Shown here piece after piece: positions 7,609 through 14,468 of a stretch of 64,000 nt of DNA. This stretch comes from Mucilaginibacter ginsenosidivorax (lineage in GTDB: Bacteria; Bacteroidota; Bacteroidia; Sphingobacteriales; Sphingobacteriaceae): positions 4,402,001 to 4,466,000 of the forward strand of contig NZ_CP042437.1 in the NCBI RefSeq assembly GCF_007971525.1, written 5' to 3'. Position 1 is the first letter of the stretch, and each line of letters opens with the position of its first letter. The notes beneath the pieces are model-generated. The model saw nothing but the letters and a program-made list of their open reading frames with translations. It had not been told where the DNA came from and searched no databases. Position numbers and translations under genes: made by a program.

Positions 7609-7824
7609 TTTCAAATGCAGTGGTAAACCCAAATTTTGAAAAATTTTAGACTTATAAAGCCGGTGAATTGTCGGAGTAAGTACCCTATCGATGTCATCGG
7701 TTGGTCACTTATTCCGATTTTAATATCAATTTCTAAATATCCCTAAAGACCCCGGCTCCTGGCCGGAGCCTTTAGGGGGTATTATGGTACCGATAAAGAT
7801 GGGTTTTGGTACCAAATAGTACAA
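7604..7824. other. Convergent intergenic region with long hairpin
   Basis: Between the tiny ORF and the convergent lipoprotein gene. It holds an extended hairpin at 7741-7777: outer arms CCCTAAA (7741-7747) and TTTAGGG (7771-7777), inner arms GGCTC (7754-7758) and GAGCC (7766-7770). Two GGTACC palindromes follow at about 7786 and 7810. The hairpin lies downstream of the lipoprotein gene and may terminate that minus-strand operon. No coding frame is seen. Confidence 0.5.
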
Positions 7825-8745
7825 TTAATTTTGCTGTAGCAGCGGTATGACTTCGGTATCCAGTGTCTGATTAAATTGTTCGTTCTCAACAATTAATTCT
7901 TTCATTCGTTCCATGTTTGCTATTAGTTCGTTAAAGATAGACGGCGTGTATTCCTGATTATTACTAACCTGTTGATGAGTTGCTACATAGTCGTCTACAG
8001 TGTTTTTACCCTTGTTTATTTGGTTCCATTTCGCCATAAGTGATTTATAGGTATGGTCTACCTTATTGCTCAATACAGCGTCAATGTTCTCAGCACCCTG
8101 ACTCTCGATAAGGTTCATTTTATTTTCAGTAACGAGGAAAGCCTGACTGTAACTACTGGAAGTCTGTTTTAGCCCGTCCATAGCGTATGAAAAGTCATTA
8201 AGTACGTCATTAATATTTAAAGGTTTGTAGAAGCTAAATCGGTCGCCCGACCTACTTAGTTGGTAACGCCCCTCAGATAATTTATCCATCTGTACAAGTG
8301 CGTAACATGGGTTACTTAGGTTGCCGTTTAGGTTGTAACTGCGTTCTACTTCGCTTACATTTATACCCATCTGATAACCCCGGTCTTTCACATCGTACCC
8401 TGATTCAATTTCATAGTAAACCATGTCATCTTTCTTGTCTGACATTACCCCGGCGTAGTTTATGGCTATAATATTGTTAACCTCGTCATAGGTGAATGAG
8501 CAAATTTTGTTCGTAAAGAAACAGTATGAGCCGTTAATCAAATAGGTTACCGTATTGCTGCTGTTAACGAAGCATCGATTAGCTTGAAATGTAGCCTTTA
8601 CTTGTTGGCTACTCGTTTGTGATGTGTTAGGCATCACCATGTTGCTGGTGTCTACTGCTTCTCCAATACCTGAGTTAGATTTTGTTTTATTTTGGCAAGC
8701 AGTAACCAATACTGCTAATGCCAAGCATATTAATAAACTTCTCAT
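7825..8745 (-). CDS. Unknown lipoprotein of the element
   Basis: A 306-aa protein with an N-terminal lipoprotein signal (MRSLLICLALAVLVTAC, lipobox Cys C17), so it is expected to be anchored in the outer or inner membrane. The mature part is rich in Asn, Ser and Tyr with a coiled-coil-like C-terminal third (QVSNNQEYTPSIFNELIANM...). I recognise no domain. Its start overlaps the stop of the secreted-protein gene by four bases (ATGA), so the two are co-translated and probably act together at the cell surface. Roles such as surface exclusion or phage-receptor masking are possible but unsupported by sequence. Confidence 0.7.
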   Translation of the reverse strand: MRSLLICLALAVLVTACQNKTKSNSGIGEAVDTSNMVMPNTSQTSSQQVKATFQANRCFVNSSNTVTYLINGSYCFFTNKICSFTYDEVNNIIAINYAGVMSDKKDDMVYYEIESGYDVKDRGYQMGINVSEVERSYNLNGNLSNPCYALVQMDKLSEGRYQLSRSGDRFSFYKPLNINDVLNDFSYAMDGLKQTSSSYSQAFLVTENKMNLIESQGAENIDAVLSNKVDHTYKSLMAKWNQINKGKNTVDDYVATHQQVSNNQEYTPSIFNELIANMERMKELIVENEQFNQTLDTEVIPLLQQN

Positions 8746-9620
8746 CCTTTGCCGGTTTTAAAAGTTATCTTGTACACATGGTCATCAATTATGACCGACC
8801 TTATTAATCCTTTGTCGTCGAAATCGTATTTGATGTTATATGTTTTGTTCCAACTCTCATGGTAACCCTTTGAATCATTGTAGGGCGAGAACATATTTTT
8901 ATAGGTAATACTTGCAATCAGTCTGTTATTTTGCACCCCAAATAACTCTCCCGGTATGCCAAGAAACATCCGGTCGGCTAAGTAATCTCCGTAAAGATTT
9001 TTTTGAGTGTATAACATTTGCAAAATGAAATTCATATTGAGGACTGACTCTTTATCGTAGTATGTCATAGCGAAATCTATACCTTTATTATCCGGCTGCC
9101 CGGCGTTGAAAGCAGTTTTGAGGTCGCTAATATTACCACTGTCATACATGACTTGATAGATATATTGCAATGACTTATCCCCCCTCGAATACATATTTAT
9201 ACGTTCCAAGTACCCGGCATTTGAATATGTAAATTTCCAGATGTAATCAAAAAAATATTCTTTTGAACTCCATGCAGCCGAGGTAATTTCTTTTACGTGT
9301 CCGTTAAGGTCGGTTTTAAAGGTTTGCGGACTGTCACCGTACTCGGTACCCCGGCTTGTCATCACAATTTTGTTAGGCAGGTACTGTAACGTAAACCGCT
9401 TAACATCGTTCAGGTTATACTTATTAAAAATGGTAAATGAAGTTAACCTATACTTACTATCGTATTGGTATTTCATAGTGTAACCATCGCCGTCAATTTG
9501 AGAAACTAAGTACTCCCGATTAAGTGGAGCCATGGGCGGTAGGTCTTGTGCTTTAGTCTGAGTGACGATACTAATTAGAAGTACCCATAACAGGGTGACA
9601 GGTTTAAAGATTTGTTTCAT
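8742..9620 (-). CDS. Unknown secreted protein with YD-like repeats
   Basis: A 292-aa protein if read from the ATG at 9620, which begins a clean signal peptide (MKQIFKPVTLLWVLLISIVT, then QTKAQ). The frame stays open upstream to 9746, but the extra 42 residues would be encoded by a strongly structured leader and place charged residues before the signal, so I reject that start. The mature protein has repeated Tyr/Asp-rich strands (MKYQYDSKYRLTSFTIF, WKFTYSNAGYLERINMY, YNIKYDFDDKGLIRSVI) like the DUF4595/YD-repeat type of Bacteroidota surface proteins. It is co-translated with the downstream lipoprotein gene. Expression may be governed by the attenuator-like leader. Confidence 0.65.
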   Translation of the reverse strand: MKQIFKPVTLLWVLLISIVTQTKAQDLPPMAPLNREYLVSQIDGDGYTMKYQYDSKYRLTSFTIFNKYNLNDVKRFTLQYLPNKIVMTSRGTEYGDSPQTFKTDLNGHVKEITSAAWSSKEYFFDYIWKFTYSNAGYLERINMYSRGDKSLQYIYQVMYDSGNISDLKTAFNAGQPDNKGIDFAMTYYDKESVLNMNFILQMLYTQKNLYGDYLADRMFLGIPGELFGVQNNRLIASITYKNMFSPYNDSKGYHESWNKTYNIKYDFDDKGLIRSVIIDDHVYKITFKTGKG

Positions 9621-9621
9621 A

Positions 9622-9780
9622 TTGTCGTAAATTGTGGTTTGCTCAGCAAAAAAATAGGGCGTGGACACATACCAAGCCACCACAGGGTTACGACGCCCCG
9701 AACAAGCAAAGGTATAGCCACGCCCATACGGGCGTACCACACACATTATTGCTTGTTCCTCTATTTGTCGTAATTCGTGG
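9622..9780. repeat. 16-bp imperfect direct repeats flanking the structured leader
   Basis: TTGTCGTAAATTGTGG (9622-9637) and TTGTCGTAATTCGTGG (9765-9780) agree at 14 of 16 positions and bracket the 127-base structured segment. The left copy touches the start region of the secreted-protein gene. The arrangement looks like a leader that was duplicated or into which a structured cassette was inserted. Confidence 0.6.
9648..9758 (-). promoter_or_regulatory. Attenuator-like structured leader (terminator/antiterminator)
   Basis: Read on the minus strand, a terminator can form from GGGCGTGG (complement of 9718-9725) and CCACGCCC (complement of 9657-9664), reinforced by TATACC/GGTAT pairing inside, and followed by TATTTTTTT ending at 9648. 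A competing structure pairs GAACAAGCAA with TTGCTTGTTC (plus-strand 9700-9709 and 9749-9758, a perfect 10-bp inverted repeat) and ACGCCC with GGGCGT (9720-9725 and 9730-9735), which consumes the first terminator arm. The two folds are mutually exclusive. The T-run lies 28 bases before the start codon at 9620. The ligand or trigger is unknown. Confidence 0.6.
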
Positions 9781-9864
9781 AAGCAATGAACGTATTGTAC
9801 GTTAATATTTTTTCACCACTAAAGTATGACTTTTCAGTTAACCTCGGTAGTTTACTTAGGGATT

Positions 9865-10080
9865 TTATAGCAAGGTTTCAACAAACGCCATGGTACAGGC
9901 GATACGCACCATCTCAGGGACTACCTTATCAAAGGTTAATTGCATTTTACCATTAACTACATCCAGTTTGACAAATTCTTCTATTTGTCCCGGTAAATAC
10001 ACACCATCAAATTTTTTTGCTAATCCCTGCATCGCACTGACGAAAGCATCAGCTTTTTTCTTTTTTAATATTAGTTCCAT
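9865..10080 (-). CDS. Small 71-aa protein downstream of rep
   Basis: A 71-aa protein starting MELILKKKKADAFVSAMQGL, with a basic N-terminus and an amphipathic helical body, then KMQLTFDKVVPEMVRIACTM. It begins nine bases after the Rep stop on the same strand, so it is very probably co-expressed with Rep. I recognise no family. Size, charge and position suit a copy-control or DNA-binding accessory protein, which is inference only. Confidence 0.55.
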   Translation of the reverse strand: MELILKKKKADAFVSAMQGLAKKFDGVYLPGQIEEFVKLDVVNGKMQLTFDKVVPEMVRIACTMAFVETLL

Positions 10081-10089
10081 ATCTTTTTA

Positions 10090-10860
10090 TTAATAAATAG
10101 CCACAAGTTTGTTTTGTGGTGTTATGCGCTTATCCATCTTCGCTTGTATCCTATTAAAAGCCTCATTTAAGGTCATTCCCGGAATAATTAAGGAACCTGC
10201 CGGGCGTTTGTATTCGTAATCTTTACTCCGTCTTATATAGGCTAAAAAGTCGGGGTTTCTAAACAAATCAACCTGTACTACTGGCTCAGGTATTTGATAG
10301 TAATCCCACGTATCTATTAATTCCTGAATACTGTGTTTTCTACTCTCAGGTTGCAGTTGCTTTAAGCAGTAGTTAACTGCTTTACCTTTATCGAGTTCTG
10401 ACTTAATTCTCTTGTAGTCACAGTTACCGTTCTCTTTCCACCAACGCTTGAAGACCCCGGCAAGGTCTTTGGCTACCGCTGCATCTTCCACCAAAATATG
10501 GCAGTGATATTTGTTATCCTTGTACTCATTAACTTTAAAAAAACAACTGATAAAACCTTTGCCCACCATTAATTTTAACTTTCGGTTTATCAACACCTCA
10601 TGCTGTTTAAGTGTAGTCCTACTCTTATGAGTAAGGGTTACCATAGCATGAAAATTTTTCAATATCAAATATTTAAACAAGCCAGACCTGTACCTATCAT
10701 TAAAATTACCATACAAGGGCTTTATCATTGCCTTTGGTTTCTTCTTTTTATTACATCTAACTTTTGATGCTCTTACGGCGTTTACCCGTTCTGTTTCCGT
10801 AGGATACTTTGGTTTCCTTTTCTTTCTCTTTTTTATTTCAATCGCACTCATCATCTTCAC
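10090..10860 (-). CDS. Candidate HUH-endonuclease replication initiator (Rep)
   Basis: A 256-aa protein with the three ordered motifs of rolling-circle HUH endonucleases: motif I MVTLTH (residues 73-78), motif II YHCHILVE with the metal-binding pair H119 and H121, and motif III AVNYCLKQ with candidate nucleophile Y164 followed by K167. The first 50 residues are extremely basic (KKRKKRKPK, RCNKKKKPK). Such enzymes nick one strand at a hairpin origin and remain bound to the 5' end. There is one Tyr in motif III, as in plasmid-type Reps. A hairpin- and iteron-rich non-coding region lies directly upstream. A relaxase role is an alternative, but no transfer genes are visible. Confidence 0.7.
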   Translation of the reverse strand: MKMMSAIEIKKRKKRKPKYPTETERVNAVRASKVRCNKKKKPKAMIKPLYGNFNDRYRSGLFKYLILKNFHAMVTLTHKSRTTLKQHEVLINRKLKLMVGKGFISCFFKVNEYKDNKYHCHILVEDAAVAKDLAGVFKRWWKENGNCDYKRIKSELDKGKAVNYCLKQLQPESRKHSIQELIDTWDYYQIPEPVVQVDLFRNPDFLAYIRRSKDYEYKRPAGSLIIPGMTLNEAFNRIQAKMDKRITPQNKLVAIY

Positions 10861-10985
10861 TGATTATTAATAACTTATGTTTGTTTTTTTGTTAAACTAT
10901 CCATTCACTTTAAGGCAGGCAGCGGCATCCAGTCCCTAATTTTCAGGGTTCAGTAATGGGTATTTATTATAACTATCTTCTATTA

Positions 10986-11007
10986 CCGGGATTTACAGTA
11001 ATCCCGG
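10986..11007. repeat. Perfect 8-bp hairpin, candidate Rep nick/recognition site
   Basis: CCGGGATT (10986-10993) and AATCCCGG (11000-11007) flank the six-base loop TACAGT. Loop-exposed nicking sites are typical of HUH Rep origins; the rep gene starts 126 bases away and points away from it. No T-run follows, so it is less likely to be a terminator. Confidence 0.5.
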
Positions 11008-11270
11008 ATTAAATGACACAACTTTGATAAAGGCAAACTTTTCCAATTTTTTGGGGCAAAAAAATTTTTTGGCACCTGACCCAATCAAATGGGTTGAAAA
11101 GGTATTGCGACAACAACAGGATATTTCTACAGCTATTTAGTTTTTGAGTAAGGGCTGAAACAATTTAGATGCTACCAGCATGGGCAAAACCAGCCCCCGG
11201 ACTTTGAGAAAATAGAGTTAAAACCGTGCATTGGGTCATACACTGAGCAAAAATACACCATAAATTTCCG

Positions 11271-11340
11271 TTGTCAAGCAGCCATTTTTGTCAAGCGAAA
11301 ACCTTATTTTTATTGTCATTTAAATGTCATGTAATTGTCT
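11271..11340. repeat. TTGTC iterons
   Basis: TTGTCA occurs at 11271, 11288 and 11313, with ATGTCA at 11324 and TTGTCT at 11335; the first two extend to TTGTCAAGC. All have the same orientation, with spacings of 17, 25, 11 and 11 bases. They lie just upstream of the 211-aa gene and may bind Rep or a regulator. Confidence 0.5.
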
Positions 11341-11394
11341 GTATTGACGTAGCTGAGGTATAGTCATCAAGGGTTAAACTTTTATATTTGAGGG

Positions 11395-12030
11395 ATGAAA
11401 GAATACATCTTATCTCAGTTGCAATCGGTACAGTTAGTAATGGATGGGCTTGACAAGTTGAGGGAAGAGCATGACCCGTTTACCACGTTCTGGTATTTTT
11501 GGCATGTGTTAGAATTTATCAACTGGATGAAAGCTAATCACCCTGACGATTACGAATTATATGAGTTAGAAACTGACTTTGAATTTTTAGATGAATTTGG
11601 TGATGCGTACGTTAATATATTTGACCGAGGCCCGGTTAAGTTCTATAGACGATATGATGACGGTATTTATAACATTGATGTACCGATACCTAAAATGATT
11701 AAGAAGCTTTATGACTATGTTATCAACTTACAGGAAGAAGAACTGGCGAAAGCAAATGCAGCTTTAGCTAATGGTACCGCTTCATTCTCTCAGGTCATGG
11801 ATATGCTGGCAATAATTAACACCAACGTAAACAAGGTGGGTACCGCAGTAGGCAACATCCCCGTTATTGACCCTGCCGACCTTGCAGAAAAATTTGTAGA
11901 GCATGTTGCTAACCCGCCAAAACCTGAGCAAAAAATGACTAAAAAAGAGCAATTAAAAGCCGAGGCGACAAAAAGGATTGCACAGGAAGACCTGAAAGAA
12001 CTTCAAAAAAGGCACAATCAGGGCAACTAA
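11395..12030 (+). CDS. Unknown 211-aa protein at the right end of the element
   Basis: A 211-aa soluble protein that I do not recognise. The N-terminal two thirds are acidic and aromatic (FTTFWYFWHVLEFINWM, YELYELETDFEFLDEFG); a Lys/Glu-rich helical tail follows (KPEQKMTKKEQLKAEATKR). There is no signal peptide or metal motif. A TATATTTG -7-like element (11383-11390) ends only four bases before the ATG, so the transcript would be nearly leaderless or the true start would lie further in. It is the last gene before the right attachment site and runs toward it. Confidence 0.65.
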   Translation: MKEYILSQLQSVQLVMDGLDKLREEHDPFTTFWYFWHVLEFINWMKANHPDDYELYELETDFEFLDEFGDAYVNIFDRGPVKFYRRYDDGIYNIDVPIPKMIKKLYDYVINLQEEELAKANAALANGTASFSQVMDMLAIINTNVNKVGTAVGNIPVIDPADLAEKFVEHVANPPKPEQKMTKKEQLKAEATKRIAQEDLKELQKRHNQGN

Positions 12031-12052
12031 GGCACTTTTCGTAATAAATTTT

Positions 12053-12071
12053 CGTGCTGGTAAACGTGCTG
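12053..12071 (+). promoter_or_regulatory. Candidate integrase arm-binding sites, right end
   Basis: CGTGCTG occurs at 12053-12059 and 12065-12071 (the latter as AAACGTGCTGG), about 75-90 bases inside the right end; the same core is present near the left end at 1662-1668. Confidence 0.45.
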
Positions 12072-12101
12072 GTTAAACACTAAAATCACCCAAAATGGCA
12101 T

Positions 12102-12134
12102 AAAAAAACCCTCTAAAACGTCGATTTTAAAGGG
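12102..12134 (-). terminator. Element-borne terminator now serving tRNA-Ala
   Basis: On the minus strand CCCTTTAAAA pairs with TTTTAGAGGG (one G-U pair) over a six-base loop and is followed by seven T. It lies just inside the right end of the element, 10 bases beyond the encoded CCA of tRNA-Ala. Integration removed the original hairpin (1539-1578) from behind the tRNA gene and this one takes its place. Confidence 0.8.
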
Positions 12135-12143
12135 TATTTGGGT

Positions 12144-12220
<77 letters not shown>

Positions 12221-12274
12221 GTTTCGGGTGGCAAATATATAATTTTAAGTATTAAAAAAGAATTGATTTTAAAA

Positions 12275-12808
12275 TTAGTTGTCCGGCTTGAAATCATTAT
12301 CCAATATCAATTGCATGAATTTCAAATCGAGCCAATTGTTAAATTTATAGCCAACCTGTTTAAAGGTGCCTATTTCTGCAAAGCCCAATTTTTGGTGCAG
12401 GCTAATGCTGGCTATATTATTGGCATCAATACCGGCAATTATGGTGTGTACTTGTTTTTGCTTAACGGTTTCAATGAGGTGCACTAACAGTTTTCCGGCT
12501 ATTCCTTGTTGCCTGTAAGACTTGTGCACGTAAACAGAATGCTCTATAGTATATTGATATGCAGCCCAGGCCCTGAACGGTCCGTAAGATGCAAAGCCAG
12601 CTACTTTTCCATCTGCTTCGGCAACAAAAACAGGTATATTATTCCGTTTTTTTTCTTCCAGCCACTCCAGTCTCATATTAATGGTGTGTGGTTCATAGCT
12701 ATAAACCGCAGTTGTATTTAAAATGGCGTCGTTATAAATGTCAAGAATGTCACCGGCATCCTTTATAGATGCCTGGCGAATGATTAGATCATTGCTGTTT
12801 TTGTCCAT
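12275..12808 (-). CDS. GNAT acetyltransferase, phosphinothricin acetyltransferase-like
   Basis: A 177-aa single-domain N-acetyltransferase using acetyl-CoA. The order IRQASIKDAGDILDIYNDAILNTTAVYSYEP, FRAWAAYQYTIEHSVYVHKSYRQQGIAGKLL (the R/Q-x-x-G-x-G/A acetyl-CoA loop) and the C-terminal HQKLGFAEIGTFKQVGYKF is that of the Pat/YncA subgroup, which acetylates phosphinothricin-like amino acids or methionine sulfoximine. The exact substrate is not determined. It reads toward the tRNA and is the first host gene right of the element. Confidence 0.85.
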   Translation of the reverse strand: MDKNSNDLIIRQASIKDAGDILDIYNDAILNTTAVYSYEPHTINMRLEWLEEKKRNNIPVFVAEADGKVAGFASYGPFRAWAAYQYTIEHSVYVHKSYRQQGIAGKLLVHLIETVKQKQVHTIIAGIDANNIASISLHQKLGFAEIGTFKQVGYKFNNWLDLKFMQLILDNDFKPDN

Positions 12809-13181
12809 ATATCTTTATTAATGGAATGATATATAAATATATACATTGTGAATTACGTACGAATAAACCAAGTGAAACTTTAAATGGTTGGTGTATGCCA
12901 TGAGAATAAATGTAGCGGAATAAGGTGAGCATAGTTATGGTTGCGGTCGGTATCAAATTGGTTACTTTACAATAGCGTCAGGGTGGCAATCTTGGCTTCG
13001 GATTGTTAGGCTGTGGAATACGTTTTTTACAAAAACATATTAGTTATTATAGCTTGTATAGCAAATTATATTGCGCTAATTTTATAACCGATAGAATCTC
13101 AGATTACTTTTGCCTCAAATCTTATATCTCACATCTCAATTCTGTATCAATTACTTAACTTAGCGCCGTTAAAAACACACA
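12809..13181. other. Intergenic region upstream of glyA
   Basis: A 373-base divergent spacer. A TACTTTTG -7 element lies at 13105-13112, about 70 bases before glyA, without an obvious -33 TTG at the usual spacing. No gene or stable hairpin was recognised. Confidence 0.45.
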
Positions 13182-14468
13182 ATGAAAAGAGATAAACTGA
13201 TATTTAAACTTTTGGACGAAGAGCAGCAACGCCAGGAAGAGGGCATTGAACTGATTGCGTCTGAAAATTTTGTAAGCCGTCAGGTAATGGAAGCGGCCGG
13301 TTCTGTTGCGACCAACAAATATGCCGAAGGTTTACCGGGCAAACGTTATTATGGCGGTTGCGAGGTAGTTGATGAAATTGAAACCATTGCTATTGAGCGT
13401 GCAAAACAACTGTTTAATGCCGAGTGGGCAAATGTGCAGCCACACTCTGGTGCGCAGGCTAATGCTGCTGTTATGCTTTCCTGTTTACAGCCCGGCGATA
13501 AAATATTAGGTTTTGATCTTTCGCACGGTGGCCACTTAACACATGGTTCGCCGGTAAATTTTTCGGGCAAATTATACGAGCCACATTTTTACGGTGTAGT
13601 TAAAGAAACTGGCTTAATTGATTACGATCAACTAAAGAGAGTGGCTTTAGAGCAAAAACCAAAGTTGATTATTTGTGGTGCTTCTGCCTACTCACGCGAT
13701 TGGGATTATGAATTTATCCGTGCAGTTGCCGATGAGGTTGGTGCTTTGGTGTTGGCCGATATTTCGCATCCATCAGGTCTTATCGCCCGCGGGTTGCTTA
13801 AAGATCCGCTCCCGCACTGCCACATTGTTACCACTACTACGCATAAAACGTTGCGCGGCCCGCGTGGTGGCCTGATTTTATTGGGTAAAGATTTTGAAAA
13901 CCCTTTCGGTGTAAAAACGCCTAAAGGCGAAACCCGGATGATGTCGTCATTATTAGATATGGCTGTGTTCCCTGGTACCCAGGGCGGCCCGCTGGAGCAC
14001 ATCATCGCTGCTAAAGCCATTGCTTTTGGCGAGGCTTTGAGCGATAGCTATATGAAATACATTGTACAGGTAAAAAAGAATGCCGAAGCTATGGCCGAAG
14101 CATTTGTAAAACGTGGTTACCAAATTATTTCAGGCGGTACCGACAATCACCTGATGCTGATTGATTTGCGTAATAAAAACATCACTGGTAAAGCTGCCGA
14201 GAATGCCTTGGTTAGTGCCGATATTACTGTGAATAAAAACATGGTACCTTATGATGATAAGTCGCCGTTTGTAACATCGGGTATTCGTGTTGGTACAGCG
14301 GCTATTACCACCCGCCATATGAAAGAAAAACATATGGAAGAAATTGTTGACCTGATAGATGCGGTAATTTCCGACCCGGAAAATGAACATTCTATAAAGA
14401 AAATTCGTAAAAGGGTGCACAAGCTGATGCACGATTTTCCATTGTATCGCGAAGAAGGATCAGAATAA
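13182..14468 (+). CDS. glyA: Serine hydroxymethyltransferase
   Basis: A 428-aa PLP enzyme that converts serine plus tetrahydrofolate to glycine plus methylene-tetrahydrofolate in the cytosol. The PLP lysine is K222 in TTTTHKTLRGPRGG. IASENFVSRQVMEAAGS, the NKYAEGLPGKRYYGG substrate loop and GTQGGPLEH are present. Instead of the proteobacterial ADMAHIAGL the protein has ADISHPSGLIARG, a Bacteroidota variant. The histidine kinase gene starts at the base after its stop. An L-serine dehydratase gene lies elsewhere in the window (61 kb). Confidence 0.97.
   Translation: MKRDKLIFKLLDEEQQRQEEGIELIASENFVSRQVMEAAGSVATNKYAEGLPGKRYYGGCEVVDEIETIAIERAKQLFNAEWANVQPHSGAQANAAVMLSCLQPGDKILGFDLSHGGHLTHGSPVNFSGKLYEPHFYGVVKETGLIDYDQLKRVALEQKPKLIICGASAYSRDWDYEFIRAVADEVGALVLADISHPSGLIARGLLKDPLPHCHIVTTTTHKTLRGPRGGLILLGKDFENPFGVKTPKGETRMMSSLLDMAVFPGTQGGPLEHIIAAKAIAFGEALSDSYMKYIVQVKKNAEAMAEAFVKRGYQIISGGTDNHLMLIDLRNKNITGKAAENALVSADITVNKNMVPYDDKSPFVTSGIRVGTAAITTRHMKEKHMEEIVDLIDAVISDPENEHSIKKIRKRVHKLMHDFPLYREEGSE

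Larger units (their letters stand above)
10861..11394. other. Origin-like non-coding region between rep and the 211-aa gene
   Basis: A 534-base divergent spacer without a credible gene. It holds a perfect hairpin CCGGGATT-TACAGT-AATCCCGG (10986-11007); an A/T-rich palindromic tract (about 11041-11075, CCAATTTTTTGG and CAAAAAAATTTTTTGG); a short hairpin ATGCT-ACC-AGCAT (11169-11181); and five TTGTC-type repeats. A hairpin next to an AT-rich tract and iterons is the layout of a rolling-circle origin, suiting the adjacent Rep. The nick site cannot be located from sequence alone. Confidence 0.55.

Noticed and set aside
9621..9746. N-terminal extension of the secreted-protein gene
   Set aside because: The region is a structured leader and a clean signal peptide starts at 9620.
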